Assembly: GCA_029262735.1 (NCBI GenBank)
Contig: JAJCYY010000024.1
Location: 1-61,202 of the forward strand
Source: Chloroflexota bacterium
GTDB lineage: Bacteria > Chloroflexota > Dehalococcoidia > Lucifugimonadales > Lucifugimonadaceae
Direction of reading: 5' to 3'
DNA length: 61,202 nucleotides
Below, in pieces: positions 1-6,943 of this stretch; the first letter of the stretch is position 1; every line of letters starts with the position of its first letter. The position numbers and the translations under genes were made by a program. Under the pieces are notes generated by a model that ran no database searches, was not told where the DNA came from, and saw only the letters and a program-made list of their open reading frames with translations.

Positions 1-200
1 CGGACCTGGATCCCGGTCTCAGCCTCGAACAAATCGTAAAGCTCGTCAGGGAAGAACTCAGACCAGTTGTAGACATGCAGTTCTGCAGGCGCTTCGGGAT
101 CATTGCTAATGGACTGAGGCGGTTTCGATGCCTCTGTTGATCCGCCACAGGCGATGATGAAGACGACGGCGACCATAGGAAAAAGCGCAGTTCGAGCCAT
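1..200 (-). CDS. PotD/PotF-like polyamine-type ABC transporter substrate-binding lipoprotein (N-terminal part)
   Basis: The frame runs off the left edge, so only about 66 residues are visible. It starts MARTALFP, followed by a hydrophobic signal and a lipobox-like IIAC just before GGS. The mature part begins ELHVYNWSEFFPDELYDLFE and continues AETGIQV. That matches the first strand and helix of spermidine/putrescine-binding proteins, where YNW and the F..ETGI segment are typical. In that family the protein delivers polyamines or related organic cations to a membrane permease. The permease and ATPase genes would lie left of the window. Substrate identity cannot be told from this fragment. Confidence 0.8.
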   Translation of the reverse strand, partial: MARTALFPMVAVVFIIACGGSTEASKPPQSISNDPEAPAELHVYNWSEFFPDELYDLFEAETGIQV

Positions 201-488
201 AGTGTTCGAATCCTTGTTGAGAGTATCTGACTGGGTCCGTGGACTCCAGCACCTCAATTCTCAGCCGAAGAGTTAGAGGATTCATCTGTGACAACACCTA
301 TTCGCGCGGACCAAACCGCTCGCGAGATTTGCTCCCACTGGGTCAGCAGACTGACCGACCTCCGAATAGAGTTGTGGCCACTTACCTTGAAGAGGCTGCG
401 TCCTCAGCTCACGGCATAAGTCAGGGGGCTTTTCGCGCCGTGTGCCACCCGCTACGAGTAATCACCTGCTCAGCGCGACCATGCCGTC

Positions 489-812
489 ATGGAGAAGATG
501 TGGCGGTGTGCGGTGTGTACGGGTGATTCCCGCTCCTACTCAAATGGAGTGCAATGGGAGTTCGCGCCAGTCACCCACTCCGAACGTCGAGTTCTGGCTC
601 ACTTGCTGGAGTTCCACGACATCTCACCCGTTGACCTGAAGTCAGCCAGACTCGTCGAGAGCGACTATTCCGGCGGACTGAGCATCGGAAGCCGCGTACT
701 GGCCATGTGGTCTCGCTCAGACCCGACGGGAGACGACATGCACCGCTCCGGAAGTTGGCTCAGTGATGTAGTGCGGCATCAACCGAAGCCGCAGGGTAGG
801 CCGCCGTATTAG
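489..812 (+). CDS. Doubtful small ORF ending in the repeated HQPKPQGRPPY tail
   Basis: This is an open frame of 107 codons with a CxxC near the N-terminus (WRCAVC) and no family I recognise. Its last codons form one copy of the 27-base direct repeat found again at 1632. Two of the three differences between the copies (counting the six bases just upstream) are silent in this frame, a weak hint that the frame was once translated. No good ribosome-binding site precedes the start. The 288 bases to its left, back to the PotD-like gene, show nothing I can name. It may equally be non-coding mobile-element debris. Confidence 0.25.
   Translation: MEKMWRCAVCTGDSRSYSNGVQWEFAPVTHSERRVLAHLLEFHDISPVDLKSARLVESDYSGGLSIGSRVLAMWSRSDPTGDDMHRSGSWLSDVVRHQPKPQGRPPY
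783..809. repeat. 27-bp direct repeat, left copy
   Basis: This copy reads CCGAAGCCGCAGGGTAGG followed by CCGCCGTAT. It recurs at 1632-1658 with one mismatch (C to T at the seventh base). The two copies bracket the Hcp-like gene, so they may mark the ends of an inserted cassette or a duplicated gene tail. Confidence 0.85.
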
Positions 813-826
813 CTTGGCGCGACAGA

Positions 827-847
827 CCCGTTGCATGAAGCAACGGG
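827..847. terminator. Perfect 8-bp hairpin downstream of the Hcp-like gene
   Basis: CCCGTTGC, a five-base loop and GCAACGGG form a perfect stem about 30 bases beyond the stop of the minus-strand Hcp-like gene. No run of T follows on either strand, so intrinsic termination is uncertain. It could also be an end structure of the cassette flanked by the direct repeats. Confidence 0.4.
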
Positions 848-879
848 CCTGCATGCCCTCAGTTACTAAACGGCGGTCC

Positions 880-1497
880 TTATTTTTCGCCCTTTTCGAC
901 CTTCCAGGTGGTTTCGGCGTTGCCCTTCTTATTTCCTTCTGAGTCGTACTCAGTGTAGGTGACCTTGTACTCTTCAAAGTTGTTGGCAATCGTCACCGTA
1001 GGCGGGCCTTCATCCGCTGTTCCGCTTACGCTGTAACTAGTTATCTGAACGTTCTTCAGTTCGTACTTGAGGTACGTGGCCCTAGAACCTCCGTAAGTAG
1101 CGGTCTGCTCAATCTCTAACTTCGGAATGACTTCACCCATGTTGAGTTTTTCTAGCAATTTCACGGTCGATTTTTCATACTCCATCGTTAAGCGCATATC
1201 CTCGACGATGACCCCACCTCTGCGCCGAGACTGGCCTGTTGCTCCGCCGCCGGGTTTGTTAGAACCCCAGTCAATCGAAAGTATGTCAATCCACTTGTCG
1301 TGATTTGCATCAGCAGATTCGCCGTCAACTCCATCGTACTTGGCGAAGTAATTCTCTCCGCTTGGTGGCGGCGGCAGTTCGTCTGATTGCGCTTGCGGTG
1401 CTGCTTCAACTGACGTGTTAAACGCAGCGGCCAAGCCGACAGCACTAATCGCGACTAGCACCATTAAGCCAGTTGCAAGTCTGAGATGCTTAGGCAT
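880..1497 (-). CDS. Secreted Hcp-family (T6SS tube-like) protein, orphan
   Basis: The 205-residue product starts MPKHLRLATG, has a signal peptide (LMVLVAISAVGLAAAF, then SVEAAP), and then a full Hcp-type beta-barrel domain. Diagnostic pieces are YFAKYDGVDGES, the NHDKWIDILSIDWG stretch, YLKYELKNVQITSYSVSG and the final EEYKVTYTEYD. I chose this ATG because AGGAGG sits six bases upstream; an ATG six bases earlier overlaps the Shine-Dalgarno. In classical type VI secretion Hcp is cytoplasmic and has no signal peptide, and no other T6SS component is present here. A Sec-exported Hcp-like protein is therefore probably a surface or extracellular assembly protein of unknown role. A direct repeat flanks the gene on both sides. 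Confidence 0.85.
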   Translation of the reverse strand: MPKHLRLATGLMVLVAISAVGLAAAFNTSVEAAPQAQSDELPPPPSGENYFAKYDGVDGESADANHDKWIDILSIDWGSNKPGGGATGQSRRRGGVIVEDMRLTMEYEKSTVKLLEKLNMGEVIPKLEIEQTATYGGSRATYLKYELKNVQITSYSVSGTADEGPPTVTIANNFEEYKVTYTEYDSEGNKKGNAETTWKVEKGEK

Positions 1498-1631
1498 ATT
1501 CATCCTCCTTGTACTCATCCTGTCTCGTCCTTGCTGGCAGAGTAAACGAAGACTTGAAGATCCACCATCAAAAAGCGGTGAATAGTGGTTTGAAAGACGT
1601 GTGGCGCAATCTTGGAGGGTCGAACCACCAG

Positions 1632-1658
1632 CCGAAGTCGCAGGGTAGGCCGCCGTAT
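1632..1658. repeat. 27-bp direct repeat, right copy
   Basis: This copy reads CCGAAGTCGCAGGGTAGG followed by CCGCCGTAT and matches the copy at 783 with one mismatch. It lies nine bases before the start of the terminase-like fragment and about 130 bases upstream of the Hcp-like start codon. Confidence 0.85.
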
Positions 1659-1666
1659 AGACTTCA

Positions 1667-2080
1667 GTGATGACCTCAACGACTGTCATCTCACCCCAAC
1701 GCGCCATCTTCGCCGCCGAGTACGTCATGCACGGTAGCGGTGCTAAAGCCGCTCGTGCTGCCGGATACGCGCATACAAAGCAGTCCACTTACAAGCTTCT
1801 GCGCAACCCGGCTGTGGTCGCCTGGTCATCTCTTCTCGCACCTTTTCCGATGGCAACGTCATGCCACCTCAAGGCAGCGAATCCACTTATCGCACTGTCC
1901 AGTTTTCCGGAGCCATTTCTTACCGTCATAATCACTTGCGCACAGCAGGTTATGGCGGCAAGAGCAATGGCGGCCTTCTTTACCGATCTTGAACTTCACG
2001 GCTGTGCCACTTTGAGCGATAGCCGCGGGCGTGCGCGGGGGAAGTCTTCTCCGGTGGACAGTGAGGCCCATGTTGAATAG
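1667..2080 (+). pseudogene. Phage terminase small-subunit-like fragment
   Basis: Residues 8 to about 50 read like the N-terminal helix-turn-helix of terminase small subunits: ISPQRAIFAAEYVMHG, then AKAARAAGYA and YKLLRNPAVVAW. In that family the domain follows the pattern of a Q..F..EY..dgna..AA..AGY motif and binds packaging DNA. After residue 52 the frame loses all resemblance and is Ala/Cys-rich without domain features, which suggests truncation or a frameshift. GTG and ATG starts are adjacent. No large terminase, portal or capsid gene is nearby, so this looks like a prophage or transposed-island remnant. The rest of the stretch up to 2129 holds no other credible gene. Confidence 0.55.
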
Positions 2081-2129
2081 TTAGCAATTGACCTTCCGCC
2101 TGGGACGCTCATTGCATGGCCTGTGGTTT

Positions 2130-2834
2130 CTATCCTGATCGAACGAAGACCGTATCACTTGGCTCGACCCACCCAGTCCCTCCCGAAAAAGTAACCTCCA
2201 ACCAACGGCCATCGCAAATGATCCCGGTAATCACTAAGTCAAGGCCAGGGCCTACTTCTTGACGTCCGGAAACGAATTGTGGAACGCAGTTTGTCACACG
2301 ACTTTCGAGCCTAATTGTTCGATTGACCTGAACAATGTTTCCGATTGTCAGGGTTGGACTCGGCGTCGGCTGGGTGGGCAGAGCGACTGTAGATTGAAAC
2401 CTCGGGGTCGGAGTAGGAGCGACTAACAGAACATGCGGAGCGCCAGCTTCGAATACTCTGTAAGTACCAACATTCGTAGCAATTTGCCAGGCGCCATCCG
2501 GTTCTCGGCTCGCCGTCCAACCCTCAGTCGGGGGCCTGGTCGGGGGCCTGATGGGTGCCCTCAACCTCAAACATGTCCGAATCGACGCATCTCCCCCCGC
2601 GGCGCACGCTTCCCATTTCGCGAGTTCGTCAGCGTACAGGGAGTCAGCCAAGTGTGAGATCGCTTTAGCGTCCGTCCAACGCGACTCAGCCGCGTCGCTC
2701 CCGCAACCACTAGCGAAACCTACGACCAGCAGGGCCGTGAGCATCACGACGGCGAAGCCGATCCGATGCAGGAAGAGTCTGTTGGTCAACTGCGATTCCG
2801 TCCTGGGAGGATAATGCTGACACTCCGCAAGCAC
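2130..2834 (-). CDS. Hypothetical lipoprotein with Thr/Pro linker and SH3-like C-terminus
   Basis: The product is up to 234 residues long. A hydrophobic stretch (VVMLTALLVVGFAS) ends at a Cys before GSDAAESRW, consistent with a lipobox. A globular part of about 100 residues with several Cys follows, then a Thr/Pro-rich spacer (APTPTPRF, PTQPTPSPT). The C-terminal part (TIGNIVQVNRTIRL, then DGRWLEVTFSGGTGWVEPSD) resembles a bacterial SH3 fold. The GTG start is uncertain: a TTG at 2789 would give a shorter and more typical signal peptide. I cannot assign a function; a cell-envelope location is inferred. Confidence 0.6.
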   Translation of the reverse strand: MLAECQHYPPRTESQLTNRLFLHRIGFAVVMLTALLVVGFASGCGSDAAESRWTDAKAISHLADSLYADELAKWEACAAGGDASIRTCLRLRAPIRPPTRPPTEGWTASREPDGAWQIATNVGTYRVFEAGAPHVLLVAPTPTPRFQSTVALPTQPTPSPTLTIGNIVQVNRTIRLESRVTNCVPQFVSGRQEVGPGLDLVITGIICDGRWLEVTFSGGTGWVEPSDTVFVRSG

Positions 2835-2896
2835 ATCCGGCCGATTCGATCCCGACGGGAGTTTTCCAGGTTCAAAACCCGGTAACGCTCCCGCGC

Positions 2897-2912
2897 TCAG
2901 ACTATAGTCTGA
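2897..2912. promoter_or_regulatory. Perfect 16-bp palindrome, candidate operator of the Xre regulator
   Basis: TCAGACTATAGTCTGA is a perfect palindrome ending 36 bases before the Xre start. A partial repeat of its half site (AGACTG) follows directly. Operators built on GACT and AGTC half sites are known for restriction-modification controller (C) proteins, which supports autoregulation here. Confidence 0.55.
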
Positions 2913-2948
2913 AGACTGTCGCGAATCAAAACCGTAGCGTCCCTGATC

Positions 2949-3155
2949 GTGATCGGGGACTTACTCAAACAGGCGCGAACGGATGCGAGGCTCACTCAAG
3001 AGGAGCTGGCATTTCGAGCCGGACTCCATAGAACGTACGTGAGCCTAGTCGAACGGAATTTGCGGTCACCTACAGTAGACGTGTTTCTTAGGCTCTGCGA
3101 GGCCATGAACGCCGAGGCAAGTGAGCTGATCAGGAAACTCCAGCACCGCTCTTAG
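2949..3155 (+). CDS. Small Xre-family HTH regulator resembling R-M controller proteins
   Basis: This is a 68-residue single-domain regulator. The Cro/C1-type helix-turn-helix covers residues 4-60: LLKQARTDARLTQEELAFRA, then LHRTYVSLVERNLRSPTVD. Size and the HRTYVSLVER recognition helix are like those of controller proteins of type II restriction-modification systems, which bind GACT/AGTC operators next to their own gene. Just such a palindrome lies upstream. No methylase or endonuclease gene is visible, so it is either an orphan controller left from an R-M unit or a phage-type repressor. The GTG start gives the expected N-terminus. A tRNA-derived scar lies about 40 bases downstream. Confidence 0.8.
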   Translation: MIGDLLKQARTDARLTQEELAFRAGLHRTYVSLVERNLRSPTVDVFLRLCEAMNAEASELIRKLQHRS

Positions 3156-3197
3156 CGATGCTGCCGCCAATTGCACCTCTGCGACTTTCAGACCTAT

Positions 3198-3242
3198 CTT
3201 CGAACCAGAGGATCAGGGGTTCGAATCCCTCCGGGCGTGCCA
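3198..3242 (+). pseudogene. 3' fragment of a tRNA-Arg gene, likely attachment-site remnant
   Basis: From the anticodon loop onward the sequence has exact tRNA spacing: loop CTTCGAA (anticodon TCG), stem side CCAGA, a five-base variable loop, a T arm around GGGTTCGAATCCC, acceptor CGGGCGT, G73 and encoded CCA. The bases on the 5' side (CCTAT) cannot pair with CCAGA, and no D arm or 5' acceptor strand is present. The homology therefore breaks exactly at the anticodon loop, a common crossover point for tyrosine integrases. The element should lie to the left of the fragment and the original chromosome to the right. Confidence 0.7.
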
Positions 3243-3500
3243 AACTCAACCTGAACTGGGACCGGGCCATGTGCTCGGTCTCTCTTTTCGCCCTCACGGC
3301 AGCAGTTATGGCAGCAACCGGGATGAAAATTGTGCACGATCTGCTTGCTATATTGCCTGTGTGAATCGCCGTATGGCTTACTTACTGTGGCCGGATTGGT
3401 CCCTCAGCATACTTGCCCGTCTCTCAGACTAAGAGACAGATGTGACCAAGACCGCATCAAGCCGTAATGGGCAAGAAGCGATAAAGCCTGGAGGTGAGAG
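3243..3500. other. Intergenic, no gene recognised
   Basis: I see no coding frame with family resemblance here. The stretch separates the tRNA scar from the next lipoprotein. GGAGG sits just upstream of that gene's ATG. Confidence 0.5.
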
Positions 3501-3998
3501 ATGCGAAGACTGATGGTGTTGGGGGTTGGGCTGATAGTTCTGATTGCATGTGGAACGGACCTTGAGGCAACGAGCGAGCGTCCGCTGTTCAGCCAGCCTG
3601 AAGAGCCAGAACTTCCGATACCCGTCACGCCGACAACCACTCCTATTACTGCGCCAACAGCAACACCCGTGCCCCAGGCAACGGCGACGCCTGATCCTCG
3701 GTTAGCAGAGGTTGATGGTCTGAGAGTTCGGGTCGAAGACCTAGAGGCGCTGGTAGCAAATCTTCAATCAACGGTTGAGGCGCTGACTGGACTGGTGAGT
3801 ATTATGAATAGCCAACCGAGCGGCACAGTTGATTCGAGTGGCCTTGAGAATGACATCAAATCCCTGCAGAGGGATATAGCGACCATCGAATCCTGCCTGT
3901 TCAACATCAGCCTATCGTTCAATGGGCACGATCACCGCTTGTCGTCACTTGATTACGCTTCGTCGACGCGGGGCGCAACCCGTTCCATATTCTGTTAG
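3501..3998 (+). CDS. Hypothetical lipoprotein with Thr/Pro linker and coiled coil
   Basis: The 165-residue product begins MRRLMVLGVGLIVLIAC, a signal peptide with a lipobox Cys at residue 17. A linker rich in Pro and Thr follows (VTPTTTPITAPTATPVPQAT). Next comes a heptad-like segment (AEVDGLRVRVEDLEALVANL and QSTVEALTGLVSIM) and a second one (LENDIKSLQRDIATIESCLF) that should form a coiled coil. The last 20 residues look unstructured, so the tail may be shortened. A Shine-Dalgarno GGAGGTGAG lies at the right distance. No function is assigned; it is probably anchored to the outer face of the membrane. Confidence 0.65.
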   Translation: MRRLMVLGVGLIVLIACGTDLEATSERPLFSQPEEPELPIPVTPTTTPITAPTATPVPQATATPDPRLAEVDGLRVRVEDLEALVANLQSTVEALTGLVSIMNSQPSGTVDSSGLENDIKSLQRDIATIESCLFNISLSFNGHDHRLSSLDYASSTRGATRSIFC

Positions 3999-4496
3999 TA
4001 GGCGAATAACCGCTTCTGCCGCGCCCACATCGCCCACACGGTGCTGTTTGATTTGAACGGACGGGAGTGTCCCTCAAGTCGTGGGACACTATACGAATGA
4101 CATTGTTTTTCAGCAGCCTGATTAGAGCGTTCGCGCCTTCTACAGTTCCCACCACCCAAAAAAATTTAGCGCGATGTTATGCACACTGCCCAACAAGGAC
4201 AATAGGTCTAACCCGTTTCACTCGCCAAATGCGAAATACACGATTGACAGCAACGATGACAGCAACGCTGGAGGACACCCTTGCACAATCGCGTACGTCG
4301 GCGGAATAAGAACCCTTTGAACTGAACTGAACTGGACGGTGTCGGACATTCTTGGACACCATGCATCGGGGTTTAAGCCCGCTGCGTCTACCGTTCCGCC
4401 ACCCCGGCAGGTGTTTTCTGCAATGATATCTGTGGTGGCGCTGCCGCAGATATCGTGTTCGCGCACCATGGTGAATGAATCAGGTGTCTGGAAACC
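3999..4496. other. Long intergenic stretch with small inverted repeats, no gene recognised
   Basis: No frame here resembles a known protein. Visible structure includes three tandem TGAAC units near 4318-4332, a 6-bp inverted repeat GGTGTC/GACACC at 4338-4360, a larger one just upstream of mtnP, and a GTTATGC-acact-GCCCAAC arrangement at 4176-4194 that only loosely recalls integron attC core sites. Confidence 0.5.
4425..4454. repeat. Inverted repeat upstream of mtnP
   Basis: GATATCTG and CAGATATC face each other. The stem extends to 11 pairs if one T-G wobble is allowed, around an eight-base loop. It ends about 40 bases before the mtnP start, where an operator or 5'-UTR hairpin could act. No T-run follows, so it is not an obvious terminator. 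Confidence 0.5.
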
Positions 4497-5411
4497 ATGT
4501 CTCCATCTTCAATTCAACCGTCGACAGTCGGAATCATCGGTGGTACCGGGCTGTACGAATTGCCGGGCTTCGAATCAGCTCAATGGGTGACTGTTGAGAG
4601 TGCGTTCGGTCAACCATCAGACCAGTTGCTCGTCGGTGACTATGCCGGTCATCGGCTCGTTTTCCTACCGCGCCATGGCCGCGGTCACAGGATCCCGCCG
4701 TCCGAGATCAACTACCGGGCGAACATTGAGTCGATGAAACGAGCCGGCGTTTCGAGGATCATCTCGTTCAGTGCGGTCGGGTCGCTGCGTGAAGATCTCG
4801 AGCCCGGCACATTCGTCCTGGTCGACCAGTACATCGACCGTACATTTGCCCGCCAGAAATCTTTTTTTGGCACCGGGTTTGTTGCCCACGTCAGCATGGC
4901 AGATCCCGTTTGTGCAACAACCTCGAACACACTTTCAGACGCCGCGGCGACTGCCGGTATCCGTGCCAGTAGTGGCGGCACCTACGTGGTAATGGAAGGC
5001 CCGCAGTTTTCGTCGCGTGCTGAGTCGGAACTGCACCGCTCATGGAGTGCCGATCTGATCGGCATGACGAACATGCCCGAGGCCAAACTGGCCCGCGAAG
5101 CGGAGATTTGCTACTCCACCGTAGCCATGGTGACCGATTACGACTGCTGGCACGATGAGCACGAGGCGGTTTCTACCGCCTCTGTGCTGGATGTGCTACG
5201 TGAGAACACGGATCATGCGCGAAGACTCATATCCGCTGCTATTCCAGCCATTTCGGGACTTCAGACGCCGTGCGAATCCGGGTGCCAGCGATCTCTCGAA
5301 CACGCAATCGCAACCAACCCTGAGCACCGTGACCCGGAGATGGTCAACAAGCTCTCCGTAGTCGCTGGTCGAGTCTCCGGAAATCCTGGCTGGCCAAAAT
5401 CGGCCGACTGA
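4497..5411 (+). CDS. mtnP: S-methyl-5'-thioadenosine phosphorylase
   Basis: The enzyme cleaves methylthioadenosine with phosphate to adenine and methylthioribose-1-phosphate in methionine salvage. It is 304 residues long, typical plus a short tail. The phosphate-binding start is GIIGGTGLYELPGF (residues 12-25). RHGRGHRIPPSEINYRANI and SFSAVGSLREDLEPGTFVLV are hallmark blocks, MEGPQFSSRAESELHRSW follows, and LIGMTNMPEAKLAREAEICY with VTDYDCWH carries the residues that favour MTA over ordinary purine nucleosides. The last 35 residues are variable. The gene runs convergently into the peroxiredoxin with only nine bases between stops. Inverted repeats upstream might be regulatory. Confidence 0.95.
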   Translation: MSPSSIQPSTVGIIGGTGLYELPGFESAQWVTVESAFGQPSDQLLVGDYAGHRLVFLPRHGRGHRIPPSEINYRANIESMKRAGVSRIISFSAVGSLREDLEPGTFVLVDQYIDRTFARQKSFFGTGFVAHVSMADPVCATTSNTLSDAAATAGIRASSGGTYVVMEGPQFSSRAESELHRSWSADLIGMTNMPEAKLAREAEICYSTVAMVTDYDCWHDEHEAVSTASVLDVLRENTDHARRLISAAIPAISGLQTPCESGCQRSLEHAIATNPEHRDPEMVNKLSVVAGRVSGNPGWPKSAD

Positions 5412-5420
5412 CCTCGGCGC

Positions 5421-6053
5421 CTACCTGTTGGGCTGAGGCGTGACTCTCAGGTACGGTCTCTTACGATCGATCCCCTTGGTAAAGGTCTTGTCCGCCTCTT
5501 CGTCAGAGACCGCTGGTAGGACCACAACGTCGTCGCCGTCTCTCCAGTTCGCCGGTGTTGCCACTTTGTAGTTGTCTGTCAGCTGCAAAGAATCGATGAC
5601 GCGAAGGATCTCCGCAAAGTTGCGTCCAGTCGATGCCGGGTAGGTGAGCGTCAGCCTTAGCGTCTTATTCGGGTCGATGATAAAAACAGATCGTACGGTC
5701 ATGTTCGTGCCATCGGCCTGGACCATTTCGTACTTGGTCGAAACAGTTCGATCACCGTCAGCAAGGATCGGAAAGTTCATCTTCACGTTCTGGGTATCTT
5801 CGATGTCCTGCACCCAGCCGCCGTGGTTTGAGAGCTCGTCAACGCTCAGTCCGATCACCTTCACATTCCGTCGATCAAATTCGCCTTTCATACCAGCAAC
5901 AGTGCCCAGTTCCGTTGTGCACACCGGCGTGTAGTCGGCCGGGTGAGAGAACAGAACGCCCCAGCTGTCTCCCAGGTACTCATACAGATCAATCGAGCCG
6001 TCAGTTGATTCCTGTTGGAAGTTTGGAACCTTGTCTCCAAGTAAAAGTGCCAT
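5421..6053 (-). CDS. 1-Cys peroxiredoxin (Prx6 type)
   Basis: This is a thiol peroxidase that reduces hydrogen peroxide and organic peroxides in the cytoplasm. The product has 210 residues and a single cysteine, C45, in HPADYTPVCTTE, the peroxidatic motif with its Pro and Thr partners. Arg in the later TVRSVFIIDP block and the C-terminal arm (YKVATPANWRDGDDVVVLP) are characteristic of Prx6-type enzymes. No resolving cysteine exists, so recycling must use an external thiol. An upstream AGGAGCGATC-like ribosome site supports this ATG. The gene is monocistronic between two plus-strand genes. Confidence 0.95.
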   Translation of the reverse strand: MALLLGDKVPNFQQESTDGSIDLYEYLGDSWGVLFSHPADYTPVCTTELGTVAGMKGEFDRRNVKVIGLSVDELSNHGGWVQDIEDTQNVKMNFPILADGDRTVSTKYEMVQADGTNMTVRSVFIIDPNKTLRLTLTYPASTGRNFAEILRVIDSLQLTDNYKVATPANWRDGDDVVVLPAVSDEEADKTFTKGIDRKRPYLRVTPQPNR

Positions 6054-6351
6054 CAGATCGCTCCTCCGCGTTCGTCACTGTTCCATCAGCATATGGAACC
6101 TGGTTGATCGTCCCTCAACCATTGGTCTTGCCAACTGCGGGAGTATATAGGTAATTCAGTTCCGTTCAAGCTGAGATTCGCCGAACTGCGGCAGATCTGA
6201 AAACGCGTTGATACCATCTGCCGCATCCCGGCCTTATATCGACCGGCGCGACTCCAATCTTGCACGAGGTAGTGAAAGCTCCAAAAGCGTTGTCGATTCA
6301 CAAGCCGCCCAATCGTCGGTATGGTGAACCACCCAAACACCGGAGGTAATT

Positions 6352-6708
6352 ATGAGATTCGCACTGCTGATTTATTCAACCGAGGCTGACCGAGCAAAGC
6401 TTGACGAAGAGACGATGCAGAAAAATATGGGCGAGTGGTTCGCCTATACAGAAGATCTGCAGAAATCAGGCAAGATGCTCGCAGGCGACGCATTGATGCC
6501 GGTCAGCACTGCACACACTGTTCGGCTTCAAGACGGCCAGGCAAGCGTTATGGACGGACCGTTCGCCGAAACGAAGGAGCAGTTCGGAGGGTTTTATGTC
6601 CTCGAAGCCGACAGCTGGGAAGAGGCGGCTGAGTCCGCAAAGAAGATGCCGATCGCGGAGGGTGGTTCGGTAGAGGTCAGGCCACTAATGGAGTTTGACC
6701 AGGGCTAG
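6352..6708 (+). CDS. YCII-related (DGPF-domain) protein
   Basis: The 118-residue product has the YCII ferredoxin-like fold: MRFALLIYSTEADRAKL at the start and VMDGPFAETKEQFGGFYVLE in the middle. The DGPF and GGFYV signatures are both present, and the tail ends AEGGSVEVRPLMEF. Family members are often encoded next to ECF sigma factors and are thought to be small enzymes or modulators; the reaction is unknown. No sigma gene is adjacent here. GGAGG sits seven bases before the ATG. It converges with the zinc-ribbon gene, with seven bases between stops. Confidence 0.88.
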   Translation: MRFALLIYSTEADRAKLDEETMQKNMGEWFAYTEDLQKSGKMLAGDALMPVSTAHTVRLQDGQASVMDGPFAETKEQFGGFYVLEADSWEEAAESAKKMPIAEGGSVEVRPLMEFDQG

Positions 6709-6715
6709 CATCTGT

Positions 6716-6943
6716 TCAGGCTGCTGTGTGCCCCAGAAGGCGGAGCATGTCCAGCACCTGGTCGACGCTCGCGATGTATCCGCATCTTCGGCAGCGAAAC
6801 ATGGACGGGCCGCCTTTTCGACGCGGAGTCCGGCCAATGCGCTCGTTGTGGCAGTTTGGGCAGCGTTCCAGGTTGGTTTCCGCCGGTCCATACACGGGGT
6901 AAGGAGTAAGGCGAACTGCCCGGTGCGTCGTGTGCGATGTCAT
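6716..6943 (-). CDS. Small zinc-ribbon protein
   Basis: The 75-residue product has two CxxC knuckles, C28-x2-C31 and C51-x2-C54, separated by a basic loop (NERIGRTPRRKGGPSMFR). This is a classic zinc ribbon, probably nucleic-acid or protein binding. I chose the ATG preceded by GGAG at seven bases. An ATG 21 bases further upstream would add MPPRRHK without a ribosome site. No function is assigned. Confidence 0.65.
   Translation of the reverse strand: MTSHTTHRAVRLTPYPVYGPAETNLERCPNCHNERIGRTPRRKGGPSMFRCRRCGYIASVDQVLDMLRLLGHTAA

Noticed and set aside
880..1497. Evidence for a type VI secretion system
   Set aside because: Only the Hcp-like protein is present, and it carries a signal peptide. No sheath, ClpV, VgrG or membrane complex gene is in the window.
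1859..2071. 70-codon minus-strand frame with several Cys and His
   Set aside because: It suggests a zinc-binding remnant but the Cys spacing fits no domain I know, so coding status cannot be supported.
3158..3364. 68-codon frame covering the tRNA fragment
   Set aside because: It reads straight through the tRNA-Arg 3' half and encoded CCA, and the product has no domain resemblance.
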